From assembly GCF_004519405.1 (NCBI RefSeq), contig NZ_SGWI01000001.1:992001-1056000 (forward strand): a DNA stretch of 64,000 bases. Direction: 5' to 3'. Positions 29,537 to 37,235 of the stretch are shown in pieces; position 1 is the stretch's first letter; each line of letters opens with the position of its first letter. The position numbers were made by a program, and so were the translations under genes. The notes beneath the pieces were generated by a model. The model saw only the letters and a list, made by a program, of their open reading frames with translations, had not been told where the DNA came from and did no database searches. The stretch comes from Pseudomonas sp. BCA17 (GTDB lineage: Bacteria > Pseudomonadota > Gammaproteobacteria > Pseudomonadales > Pseudomonadaceae).

Positions 29537-31458
29537 GCAACCTGACCACCCTATTGGTCGCCAACCGTGGCGAAATCGCCTGTCGCGTGATGCGTACGGC
29601 CAAGGCCATGGGGTTGACCACCGTGGCCGTGCACAGCGCTATCGATCGCGATGCGCGCCATACGCGCGAGGCGGATATTCGCGTTGACCTGGGCGGCAGC
29701 AAAGCGACCGACAGCTACCTGCAAATCGACAAATTGATCGCCGCCGCCCAGGCCAGCGGCGCCCAGGCGATTCATCCGGGTTACGGCTTTCTCTCGGAAA
29801 ACGCCGACTTCGCCCGTGCGATTGAAGCGGCCGGTTTGATCTTCCTCGGCCCCCCCGCCTCGGCCATCGACGCCATGGGCAGCAAATCGGCGGCCAAGGC
29901 ACTGATGGAAACCGCTGGCGTACCGCTGGTGCCGGGTTATCACGGCGAAGCGCAGGACCTGGAAACCTTCCGCAGCGCCTGTGAACGCATCGGCTACCCG
30001 GTGCTGCTCAAGGCCACGGCCGGCGGCGGCGGCAAGGGCATGAAGGTGGTCGAGGACGTCAGCCAACTGGCCGAAGCCCTGGCCTCCGCCCAGCGCGAGG
30101 CGCTGTCGTCATTCGGCAATGGGCAAATGCTGGTGGAAAAATACCTGCTCAAGCCACGGCATGTGGAAATCCAGGTATTTGCCGATCAGCAGGGTCACTG
30201 CCTGTACCTTAATGAGCGCGACTGCTCGATTCAGCGTCGCCATCAAAAAGTCGTGGAAGAAGCGCCGGCACCCGGCTTGAGTGTGGAACAACGCAAAGCC
30301 ATGGGCGAAGCCGCCGTGCGCGCAGCGCAGGCCATCGGTTATGTGGGTGCGGGCACAGTGGAATTCCTGCTGGACGCGCGCGGCGAGTTTTTTTTCATGG
30401 AGATGAACACACGGCTGCAGGTGGAACACCCGGTCACTGAGGCGATTACCGGCCTCGACCTGGTGGCCTGGCAGATCCGTGTCGCCCAAGGCGAGCCGCT
30501 GCCGATCACCCAGGAGCAGGTGCCGCTGATCGGGCATGCAATTGAAGTGCGCCTGTATGCCGAAGACCCAGCCAATGATTTTCTGCCGGCCACCGGGAAT
30601 CTGGCGCTGTACCGCGAGTCCGCGCCTGGCCCCGGGCGCCGCGTCGACAGCGGCGTTGCCCAAGGGGACAGTGTCTCGCCATTCTACGACCCGATGCTGG
30701 GCAAGCTGATTGCCTGGGGCGAAGACCGCGAGCAGGCGCGGCTGCGGTTGTTGAGCATGCTCGATGAGTTCGCCGTTGGCGGGCTCAAGACCAACCTGGG
30801 CTTTTTGCGACGAATCATCGGGCATCCGGCGTTTGCGGCCGCCGAGTTGGATACCGGGTTTATTCCACGTTATCAGGATGAGCTGTTGCCGCCATCCGGA
30901 GACTTGAGCGACGCGTTCTGGCAGACGGCAGGCGTGGCCTTCATGCAGAGTTTGCCGACAGCCGATGGCCCTTGGGCGGACAGACGCGGGTTTCGCGTCG
31001 GGTTGCCAGCCGAAGTGTCCCTGCATTTGAGCAGTGGCGGCCAGGACCGGCTGGTGACGCTGGCAGACAACACGTCGCAATGGTGCGCTGAGCAGTTGCT
31101 CACCGAGCAACAGGGCGTGCGCCGCTCCCATCTGGCAGTGCGCAACGGGGCGGTGCTGTACCTGCGCTGGGACGGCGAAATGCAAGCGGTCAGCCTGTTC
31201 GACCCGATTGCGGCGGTCGAGGCCAACCAGTCACATCAAGGCGGCCTCACGGCGCCGATGAACGGCAGCATTGTTCGAGTGCTGGTGGAGGTTGGACAGG
31301 CCGTGGAAGCCGGCGCCCAGTTGGTGGTGCTGGAAGCGATGAAGATGGAGCACAGCATCCGCGCCCCTCAGGCCGGGGTGGTCAAGGCGTTGTTTTGCCA
31401 GGAAGGCGAAATGGTGGCCGAAGGCAGTGCCTTGGTAGAGCTGGAAACGGCGGACTAA
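29533..31458 (+). CDS. liuD: Methylcrotonyl-CoA carboxylase, biotin-containing (alpha) subunit
   Basis: ATP-dependent biotin carboxylase plus biotin carrier. 641 residues from the ATG at 29533. Domains: biotin carboxylase N-terminus (LLVANRGEIACRVMRTAK), ATP-grasp with KATAGGGGKGMKVV and FMEMNTRLQVEHPVTE, and C-terminal biotinyl domain with EAMKMEH about 35 residues from the end. The open frame to 29257 upstream overlaps liuC and is rejected. Its stop codon overlaps, tail to tail, that of the convergent regulator gene at 31455, with no terminator between them. Confidence 0.96.
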   Translation: MSNLTTLLVANRGEIACRVMRTAKAMGLTTVAVHSAIDRDARHTREADIRVDLGGSKATDSYLQIDKLIAAAQASGAQAIHPGYGFLSENADFARAIEAAGLIFLGPPASAIDAMGSKSAAKALMETAGVPLVPGYHGEAQDLETFRSACERIGYPVLLKATAGGGGKGMKVVEDVSQLAEALASAQREALSSFGNGQMLVEKYLLKPRHVEIQVFADQQGHCLYLNERDCSIQRRHQKVVEEAPAPGLSVEQRKAMGEAAVRAAQAIGYVGAGTVEFLLDARGEFFFMEMNTRLQVEHPVTEAITGLDLVAWQIRVAQGEPLPITQEQVPLIGHAIEVRLYAEDPANDFLPATGNLALYRESAPGPGRRVDSGVAQGDSVSPFYDPMLGKLIAWGEDREQARLRLLSMLDEFAVGGLKTNLGFLRRIIGHPAFAAAELDTGFIPRYQDELLPPSGDLSDAFWQTAGVAFMQSLPTADGPWADRRGFRVGLPAEVSLHLSSGGQDRLVTLADNTSQWCAEQLLTEQQGVRRSHLAVRNGAVLYLRWDGEMQAVSLFDPIAAVEANQSHQGGLTAPMNGSIVRVLVEVGQAVEAGAQLVVLEAMKMEHSIRAPQAGVVKALFCQEGEMVAEGSALVELETAD

Positions 31459-32093
31459 AACTTCGCGGTGGCCTGCACCACGACGCCGAGGATTCGGCAG
31501 CCGTCGCTGAACACCTGTTTGGGGTAGGTCGGATTGAGCGGTACCAGGTAAAGCTGGCCGCTCTCTTCCTGCAGTTGGCGAAAGGTCGCCTGAGCGCTGT
31601 CGGCCCATTGGGCAAGCACCAGCTTGCCAGGTGCGGCGTCAATGGCCGGGTCCACCAGGATCATCATGCCGGCGCTGATGCTCAGACCGCTGGGCGCTGT
31701 CATGGCGTCCCCCATCACGGGTAGCCAGAATGCCTCGCCCTGGGCGTGATAGTCAGTCAGCTCGAAGCGCGCCGTCGCGTAAGTGCCGCGTTCTTCGCGC
31801 ATTTCGCACACGCCTTTCCAATCGCTGACCGGGTAGCGAAAGTACGGGTTGTAGTGCTTCTCGTGGGGCACCGCCACCGCATCGATTCGCTCGCGAATCT
31901 CCAGCACGACTTCCAGATACCCCAGGCCGAGCTCCTCGAGCACCCGATTCATGTCCGCCAGGCTCGGCACACGGCGTTTATTCAGCCAATGGCCAACGCC
32001 TCCCTGGGACATGCCCAGGCGCTCCGCCAGCTGATCCTGCGTGATCTTGCGATCTTTCATGTTGGCTCTGACCAACGCTATCCAGTTATCCAT
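31455..32093 (-). CDS. XRE/S24 LexA-like regulator lacking the catalytic serine
   Basis: 212 residues from the ATG at 32093 (MDNWIALVRANMKDRKITQD). N-terminal helix-turn-helix: QDQLAERLGMSQGGVGHWLN, like PrtR and phage CI-type repressors; the C-terminal half has the LexA/S24 fold. The catalytic serine motif (V-x-G-D-S-M) reads VMGDAMTAP here, Ala for Ser, and the position where the lysine would lie (..ATFRQL..) appears to be Arg. Autocleavage is therefore unlikely, and the protein may be a constitutive repressor. Two AATACG-N3-CGTATT-type operators lie in its promoter region. Divergent from a small DUF6124-type gene that is the probable target. Confidence 0.85.
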   Translation of the reverse strand: MDNWIALVRANMKDRKITQDQLAERLGMSQGGVGHWLNKRRVPSLADMNRVLEELGLGYLEVVLEIRERIDAVAVPHEKHYNPYFRYPVSDWKGVCEMREERGTYATARFELTDYHAQGEAFWLPVMGDAMTAPSGLSISAGMMILVDPAIDAAPGKLVLAQWADSAQATFRQLQEESGQLYLVPLNPTYPKQVFSDGCRILGVVVQATAKF

Positions 32094-32103
32094 GGTGCCT
32101 GAC

Positions 32104-32177
32104 AATACGTTGCGTATTTTCCAGGGCAATAAACAGTTTGTAGTAATCCATAAAACGACATAAATACGATACGTACT
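32104..32177. promoter_or_regulatory. Pair of operators in the divergent S24-regulator/DUF6124 promoter
   Basis: AATACG-TTG-CGTATT (32104-32118) is a perfect inverted repeat 11 bp from the regulator ATG. AATACG-ATA-CGTACT (32163-32177) is a near copy 48 bp from the small gene's start. Centres are 59 bp apart. A regulator binding both could repress both genes. Confidence 0.65.
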
Positions 32178-32224
32178 ATCATCGGACATAAGGTTTTCGA
32201 CACCCACCCAGAGTAGCGCCCCTT

Positions 32225-32575
32225 ATGATGACGAGCCCATCTTTACTGCCCGAAACGCTTGAATACGATGAACTGCATGGCATGCGCAGCAGCGGTGCCG
32301 CCCAGCGCGCGTTGGACTTCTACTTGAAAGAAGATATGTCTGCGTCGGTCCCGGAAGGGGCCTTATTCGCCATCAACCCGGGCCTCAGCCAGGAGGAAGC
32401 CCTGGTACACGCCTCGGACCTGTTGCGCAGTGCTGCGGCCACGGCCTACGAATCGGCGAGCAACCATCAGGGCAACCAGCGGGACCTGGCATTTTCAGTG
32501 GTGTATTTGATTGATATGGCGAAAGCGATGGTGGAGCGATCGTTGCAAGCGTCAGTGCCTCAGTCACAGGCATGA
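32225..32575 (+). CDS. Small DUF6124-type protein
   Basis: 116 residues, acidic, no signal peptide or membrane segment. The centre reads AAQRALDFYL..LFAINPGLSQEEALVHASDLLRSAAATAYESA (landmarks: RALDFYL, EEALVHASDLL), the pattern of a Pseudomonas family annotated DUF6124 (formerly part of DUF3077). Function is unknown. Divergent from the S24-type regulator and just upstream of the PrrF-like RNA. Confidence 0.75.
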   Translation: MMTSPSLLPETLEYDELHGMRSSGAAQRALDFYLKEDMSASVPEGALFAINPGLSQEEALVHASDLLRSAAATAYESASNHQGNQRDLAFSVVYLIDMAKAMVERSLQASVPQSQA

Positions 32576-32618
32576 CGGGCACAAGAGAAAAATATTTCTA
32601 TCCCACGGATAAAAACAT

Positions 32619-32648
32619 TTGACTTGCAAATGATAATGATTATTATTG
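32619..32648 (+). promoter_or_regulatory. Fur-controlled promoter of the PrrF-like sRNA
   Basis: -35 TTGACT (32619-32624), 16-base spacer, -10 TATTAT (32641-32646). TGATAATGATTATTATTG (32631-32648) matches the Fur consensus and covers the -10, so iron-replete Fur would block transcription. Confidence 0.88.
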
Positions 32649-32651
32649 GAC

Positions 32652-32768
32652 TCAGCTGATCGCGAGATCAGTCGATAGACCAAGGGACCTTAGGTCGGAC
32701 TCTTGGAATATCTCCTCATCAGGCTAATCACGGTTTTTGACCCGGCTCTTTGGCCGGGTCTTTTTTTT
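32652..32768 (+). ncRNA. prrF: PrrF-type iron-responsive sRNA
   Basis: About 117 nt, from a Fur-controlled promoter to a rho-independent terminator (GACCCGGC-TCTTTG-GCCGGGTC then T8, 32739-32768). The segment CTCCTCATCAGGCTAATCAC, followed by GGTTTTT, is the conserved antisense core of PrrF1/PrrF2, the Pseudomonas functional equivalents of RyhB that repress iron-using proteins (sodB, sdh, aconitase) under iron starvation. A 5' stem (CTGATCGCGAGATCAG) precedes it. Only one copy is present here; fluorescens-group genomes usually carry two separate copies rather than the tandem of P. aeruginosa. Confidence 0.93.
32739..32768 (+). terminator. PrrF terminator
   Basis: Eight-base-pair perfect stem GACCCGGC/GCCGGGTC, loop TCTTTG, followed by eight Ts. 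Confidence 0.92.
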
Positions 32769-33039
32769 GCCAGTTACCCTGGCATGGCTTCAGGCTAATG
32801 AAGACTGTGTGTTGCTTGATGGCGCGCATGGTAGCAAAAGAGCATCAAGCAAAGAAAGTCGAACGAACGCTCTAGCCCTTATCTTTGAGAAATAGCGCTT
32901 GAGAATCAATCTCATAGATTCTAAGCTGCCAAAGCGTCAAGGATGACGCCCCCTCCCCCTTCAACAATTTTGCATCCAGATTTTTCCCTGCTCCTGTGTA
33001 AGATATCCGCCACAACACTCATAATCAGGCAGCCAGACT
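32769..33039. other. Intergenic region with a possible second Fur-like site
   Basis: No gene is visible. TGAGAATCAATCTCA (32900-32914) is close to the 7-1-7 Fur inverted repeat (TGATAATnATTATCA) and lies about 125 bp upstream of the M14 peptidase. No clear promoter pairs with it. Confidence 0.35.
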
Positions 33040-34191
33040 ATGACCGTGGCCTTGACCTCCATCAAGATCAGCAGCAACTTCGACAGCGGCAACATCCAGG
33101 TCCTGGATGCAAGCGATGCTTATCAATTGTTGCTGGCGATCAAACCCGACACCCACAGCCCACATTTCCAATGGTTCCACTTCAAGGCCGAAGGCATGCA
33201 CGTGGGCCACACCCACACCTTCCGCCTGAGCAACGCAGGGCGCTCTTCTTACAAACATGCCTGGAGCGGCTACAACGCCGTGGCTTCGTACGACCATATC
33301 AACTGGTTCCGCGTGCCCACGCGCTTTGATGGCGAAATCCTGCACATCAGTCTTGAAACACGGGAAAAACAGGCGTGGCTGGCCTACTTCGAACCCTACA
33401 GCCGTGAACGGCATGACTGGCTGATCGATCAGGCCCTGAATCGCGCCGGCACCGAACTGCTCGCCACCGGCAAGAGTGCCGAGGGCCGTGATATCCAATT
33501 GCTGCGTCGCGGCAAAGGCGGCGATGGTCGGCGCAAGGTCTGGATCATCGCCCAGCAACACCCCGGCGAGCACATGGCCGAATGGTTTATGGAAGGCATC
33601 ATCGAGCGCCTGCAGCAAGACGGCGATACCGAACTGAAAAAACTCCTGTCCGTCGCCGACCTGTACCTGATACCGAACATGAACCCCGACGGCGCCTACC
33701 ACGGTCATTTGCGCACCAACGCCATGGGCCAGGACCTCAACCGTGCCTGGCAGAGCGCCAACCCGGAAACCAGCCCTGAAGTGTTGTTCACCCAGCAGCA
33801 GATGGAAAAGTACGGCGTCGACCTGTTCATCGATGTACACGGCGACGAGGAAATCCCCTACGTCTTCACCGCAGCCTGCGAAGGCAACCCCGGTTACACC
33901 CCGCGCATCGAGAAACTCGAAAAACACTTCCGCCGCCACTTGAGTGGCCTGACCCGCGATTTCCAGACCACCCACGGCTACACCCGCGACCTGCCGGGCG
34001 AAGCCAATATGACGCTGGCCTGCAACGCCGTCGGAGAGAAATACGACTGTCTCTCGCTGACCCTGGAGATGCCCTTCAAGGACAACGACGACGCCCCCAA
34101 CCCGAAAACCGGCTGGTCAGGTGAACGCTCCAAGCAACTGGGCAAGGACGTCTTGAGCACCGTGGCCGATATCGTCACGGCACTGCGCTAA
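33040..34191 (+). CDS. M14-family metallocarboxypeptidase (cytosolic carboxypeptidase-like)
   Basis: 383 residues with no signal peptide. The N-terminal ~130 residues form the beta-sandwich typical of the CCP/M14D group (FQWFHFKAEGMHVGHTHTFR). The catalytic domain follows with zinc ligands HPGEH (His, Glu) and the third ligand in FIDVHGDEEIPY, substrate-binding NMNPDGAYHGHLRTNAMGQD, and the catalytic Glu in SLTLEMPFKDND. Bacterial relatives are likely to remove C-terminal acidic residues, but no substrate is established here. It looks complete and stands alone. Confidence 0.9.
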   Translation: MTVALTSIKISSNFDSGNIQVLDASDAYQLLLAIKPDTHSPHFQWFHFKAEGMHVGHTHTFRLSNAGRSSYKHAWSGYNAVASYDHINWFRVPTRFDGEILHISLETREKQAWLAYFEPYSRERHDWLIDQALNRAGTELLATGKSAEGRDIQLLRRGKGGDGRRKVWIIAQQHPGEHMAEWFMEGIIERLQQDGDTELKKLLSVADLYLIPNMNPDGAYHGHLRTNAMGQDLNRAWQSANPETSPEVLFTQQQMEKYGVDLFIDVHGDEEIPYVFTAACEGNPGYTPRIEKLEKHFRRHLSGLTRDFQTTHGYTRDLPGEANMTLACNAVGEKYDCLSLTLEMPFKDNDDAPNPKTGWSGERSKQLGKDVLSTVADIVTALR

Positions 34192-34208
34192 CCCCCCTGC
34201 CCCCGGCA

Positions 34209-34748
34209 TCAGTCCTTGGTGCCGGTCATGCTCTGCAGTACGCCGTCACGCCGGATCAGCCCGTGGAACAATGCCGCGGCCAGGTGCAACAACACCGTCA
34301 GGAACAACAGGTAGGCGAGATAGCCGTGGGCTTTGCGCAACAGCGCAAACAACGGCGCGTTCGCCCCCACCAACGCCGGCAGTTGCACCGAACTGCTGAG
34401 CATCACCGGATCGCCGGCCGCCGAAATCATCGCCCACCCCAATAGCGGCAACACCAGCATCAACGCGTACAACACCAGATGGGACGCCTTGGCCGCCAAC
34501 ACTTGCCACAGTGGCAAATCGACAGGTAACGGCGGTTGCCGGGTGCAGAAGCGCACCACCAAGCGCACGATCACCAGCGCCAGAATCGCGATACCCAGTG
34601 GCTTATGCAGGTGAATCAGCCACTCATGACGCTCCGACACGGATGCCACCATCCCCGCACCGATAAACAACATGGCGATGATCATCAGTGCCATCAGCCA
34701 ATGCAGCAGGCGCGCCAGCGGCGCGAAAAACCTGGGTTGAGCATTCAT
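34209..34748 (-). CDS. Cytochrome b561
   Basis: Four-helix inner-membrane di-heme cytochrome of 179 residues. Heme-ligand histidines are visible in helix 1 (ARLLHWLMALMIIAMLFIGA), helix 2 (WLIHLHKPLGIAIL) and the last helix (LAYLLFLTVLLHLAAALFHG). It overlaps the upstream catalase-like gene by 4 bp (ATGA), so the two are translated together. It probably delivers quinol electrons to the partner on the periplasmic side. A second b561 paralogue is at 51378. Confidence 0.92.
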   Translation of the reverse strand: MNAQPRFFAPLARLLHWLMALMIIAMLFIGAGMVASVSERHEWLIHLHKPLGIAILALVIVRLVVRFCTRQPPLPVDLPLWQVLAAKASHLVLYALMLVLPLLGWAMISAAGDPVMLSSSVQLPALVGANAPLFALLRKAHGYLAYLLFLTVLLHLAAALFHGLIRRDGVLQSMTGTKD

Positions 34749-35827
34749 GGCTTCGACTCCTGTGGGGTGCTGTGCAGGGGGCTGACTTCACCCGCTCGGC
34801 GCAGGTATGAACTGGAATAAGCGGCCGAACGCGCGGCCAGCAATGGGTCACTGGAGGCTTCGATGCCACTGGGCAGAACCAACGGGTCGAAGTTGATATC
34901 GCGGCAATCACCGTCCGCTTGGGGCTGGCTGCTTTGCAGCACCAGGGTGCCGGCGTTGAGCACCTTGTGTTCACCGGTCCAGGGCTTGCTGGCGTCGTCC
35001 ACTGGGTCACCGGGGTTGGCCAGGGTCATGTTCAACTGCCAACGCAGCGGCCCGGCAGCCAAGCGCTGCACCAGGTCTTTTTCCAGAAAGTCGCTGCCCG
35101 GCGGCGCGCTGTCACCCGTTGCGTCCTGGCCCTGCGGCACAACGCCCCAACGTACGGCCTGGCGCTTGCCATCATTGCCCACCAGGTAAAACGCATTGAT
35201 GCCGTTATAGGTTTCGGTGGCATAGCTGGCCGACGGCTTGGCTGTCTTGACCCACGCCAGGAACGGTGCCGTCTCCGGGTGCGCGGCAAAAAAAGCCGGC
35301 ATGTTCGCAGGGTTCGGCTTGCCGGTGACCGGGTCCGGCGCGCCAGCCTTGAGCATCTGGTAGAACGCCTCGGGCGTGCCCACCGGGAACACCGGCATGC
35401 TGTTCATCCCCGTGCGCCATTGCTGGCCATTGGCCTGGCTGAACTGCACGGCAAAACTGCGGATGGGCACACTGCTGTCCGGCGCATAAGGGTTACCACT
35501 GGGCAAGGCAAATCGGCCCACCACCGGGGTTTTCGCCGCACTGAATACCTGGGCGGTGGAGTATGCACGCGCCTCGGGGCTGCTCTCGAAATAACCGGCT
35601 ACACACACGCCCTTGGCATGATTGCGCCGGAAGCCCGGGTGCAGGCCATTATTGGTTTCCAGTGCGTTGACAAGGGTCTTGGGGCGTAGACGCTGTGGGT
35701 CCAGGGTGCCATTAACGTAGGCAAAAGCACCGGCAACGACAGCAACCACGACGCCGATACCGGCGAGCCGTGCGATCAGGCTCGCCGTGCTCAACGGAGG
35801 ACGGGGCGGTGATGAGTGATCTACCAT
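34745..35827 (-). CDS. Catalase-like heme peroxidase, membrane-anchored (SrpA type)
   Basis: 360 residues from the ATG at 35827 (MVDHSSPPRPPLS), which has GGAG upstream. A transmembrane anchor (about residues 15-37, LIARLAGIGVVVAVVAGAFA) places the catalytic part in the periplasm. The catalase core is short: GFRRNHAKGVCVAGYF holds the distal His, PVVGRFALPSGNPYAPD and IRSFAVQF follow. This is the small catalase-related peroxidase group. Co-translated with cytochrome b561 and preceded by an ECF-type promoter identical in pattern to that of the adjacent sigma gene, so an envelope peroxide or oxidant response is likely. Confidence 0.87.
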   Translation of the reverse strand: MVDHSSPPRPPLSTASLIARLAGIGVVVAVVAGAFAYVNGTLDPQRLRPKTLVNALETNNGLHPGFRRNHAKGVCVAGYFESSPEARAYSTAQVFSAAKTPVVGRFALPSGNPYAPDSSVPIRSFAVQFSQANGQQWRTGMNSMPVFPVGTPEAFYQMLKAGAPDPVTGKPNPANMPAFFAAHPETAPFLAWVKTAKPSASYATETYNGINAFYLVGNDGKRQAVRWGVVPQGQDATGDSAPPGSDFLEKDLVQRLAAGPLRWQLNMTLANPGDPVDDASKPWTGEHKVLNAGTLVLQSSQPQADGDCRDINFDPLVLPSGIEASSDPLLAARSAAYSSSYLRRAGEVSPLHSTPQESKP

Positions 35828-35880
35828 GAAGTGACTCCAGGGCCAGAGGCCTAAGGGTGAAACATAAGGTCGGAGCATTA

Positions 35881-35960
35881 AGACGAACGCCGATACCCTC
35901 TATTCCCTCGCCTCGGATTTATTTCTCAGGACAGGGAATAACCTTCAACGCCGGACGTCT
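35881..35960. promoter_or_regulatory. Matched divergent ECF-sigma promoters
   Basis: Plus strand: GGGAATA (35934-35940), 15 bases, CGTCT (35956-35960), reading into the sigma gene. Minus strand: GGGAATA (35907-35901), 15 bases, CGTCT (35885-35881), reading into the catalase-like gene. All 12 defined bases and the spacing are identical. GGAATA/CGTC hexamers with 16-base spacing are the ECF promoter pattern, so the sigma factor most likely drives both its own operon and the catalase/b561 operon. Confidence 0.85.
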
Positions 35961-35988
35961 CTCTAGTCCCAGCGTAGTAACCAGCCAG

Positions 35989-36501
35989 ATGCCCATGCAT
36001 GAACTCGACGAACAGTTACGTGAACTCATCCCCAGGTTGCGGCGTTTTGCCGTGTCCCTGACGCGTAACACCAGCAGTGCCGACGACCTGGTGCAAACCA
36101 CCCTGGAACGGGCAATCACCCGCTGGGGCGACAAACGCGCCGAAGGCGACCTGCGCGCATGGCTGTTTTCGATTCTCTACCGGCAGTTCCTCGACGCCCA
36201 CCGCCGCAGCCGTCGGTACACACGCATGCTCGAATTCTTCACCGGCCGCGACGACACATACCCCTCGGTAGAACGTACGGTGATGGCCCAATCGACCCTG
36301 CAAGCCTTCGATCAGCTCAACACCGAACAACGCGCCCTGCTGCTCTGGGTCAGCGTCGAAGGCTTGAGTTACAAGGAAGTCGCCGAGATTCTCGACGTAC
36401 CTGTCGGCACGGTGATGTCGCGCCTGTCCCGGGCACGCCAAGCGTTGCGTCAACTCAGTGATGGCGAAATTGCCAGCCCTTCCCTGCGGATACTCAAATG
36501 A
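35989..36501 (+). CDS. ECF-family RNA polymerase sigma factor
   Basis: 170 residues from ATG 35989 (MPMHELDEQL); ATG 35995 is equally possible. Region 2: SADDLVQTTLERAITRWGDK and WLFSILYRQFLDAHRRSRR. Region 4: ALLLWVSVEGLSYKEVAEIL then DVPVGTVMSRLSRARQALRQ. The region-2 to region-4 linker is short, as in ECF factors. It overlaps the next gene (ATGA), the anti-sigma factor. Its own promoter carries the GGGAATA-N15-CGTCT element, implying positive autoregulation. Confidence 0.93.
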   Translation: MPMHELDEQLRELIPRLRRFAVSLTRNTSSADDLVQTTLERAITRWGDKRAEGDLRAWLFSILYRQFLDAHRRSRRYTRMLEFFTGRDDTYPSVERTVMAQSTLQAFDQLNTEQRALLLWVSVEGLSYKEVAEILDVPVGTVMSRLSRARQALRQLSDGEIASPSLRILK

Positions 36502-37235
36502 TCAGCCTGCCCCCCAGTGAACGCGATTTGCATGCCTACGTTGACCACCAGTTGTCGGAGAGCGACCGCCGCGTGCTCGAAACCTGGCTGGCCGCCCACC
36601 CCGACGTCACGGCTCAAGTGGAAGCATGGCAACGGGATGCGCAGTTGCTGCGCGCGTCCCTGAGCGGCGCCTTGCAATCCCCGGCCAACCCCGAACTGGA
36701 CCCGGCGCTGATTCGCCGACGCCTCAAGCATCAAACGCGCCGCCACTTCGCCAGCGCCGCCGTGCTGTTGATCGCCGTCAGCCTCGGCGGCCTGGGCGGC
36801 TGGCATGCCCGCGAAGCCACGCAAACGCCTCTTTTACCGATGGCCGATGCGATGCAAGCGTTCCGCCTGTTCGCCCAGGACGGCATCATGCCGGCCGATT
36901 ACCAAACCCAGGACGGCGCTGCGATGCAGGCTTGGTTGGACCGCTATTTCAACCGGGCCCATCGCCTGCCCGACCTGAGCCCGGCGGGCTTCAAACCGGT
37001 CAGCGGACGCCTGCTCACCACTGAGCAAGGCGCGGCCGCCATGGTGCTGTACGAAGATGCACAAGGTCACCGCCTCAGCTTCTACATCCGGCCACCCGGC
37101 CCGAACAACGGGTTCCTGCCCCGTGGCAGCCGCAGCGCCGACGGTTTAGAGGCGCAGTACTGGTCCGGCGGCGGGTACAACTACGCCATGGTCAGCCCGG
37201 CGGATCAGCCGGGCACACCGCTGCTGAAGTTCTAG
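36498..37235 (+). CDS. Anti-sigma factor, single-pass membrane protein
   Basis: 245 residues. The N-terminal cytoplasmic part (SERDLHAYVDHQLSESDRRV..) has the anti-sigma fold start but lacks the CxxC of zinc-containing members. One membrane helix at about residues 81-100 (FASAAVLLIAVSLGGLGGWH), then a periplasmic domain of about 140 residues ending in YNYAMVSP. Co-translated with the sigma gene and probably holds it at the membrane until an envelope signal. Its stop codon overlaps that of the convergent pilus tip gene. Confidence 0.88.
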   Translation: MISLPPSERDLHAYVDHQLSESDRRVLETWLAAHPDVTAQVEAWQRDAQLLRASLSGALQSPANPELDPALIRRRLKHQTRRHFASAAVLLIAVSLGGLGGWHAREATQTPLLPMADAMQAFRLFAQDGIMPADYQTQDGAAMQAWLDRYFNRAHRLPDLSPAGFKPVSGRLLTTEQGAAAMVLYEDAQGHRLSFYIRPPGPNNGFLPRGSRSADGLEAQYWSGGGYNYAMVSPADQPGTPLLKF

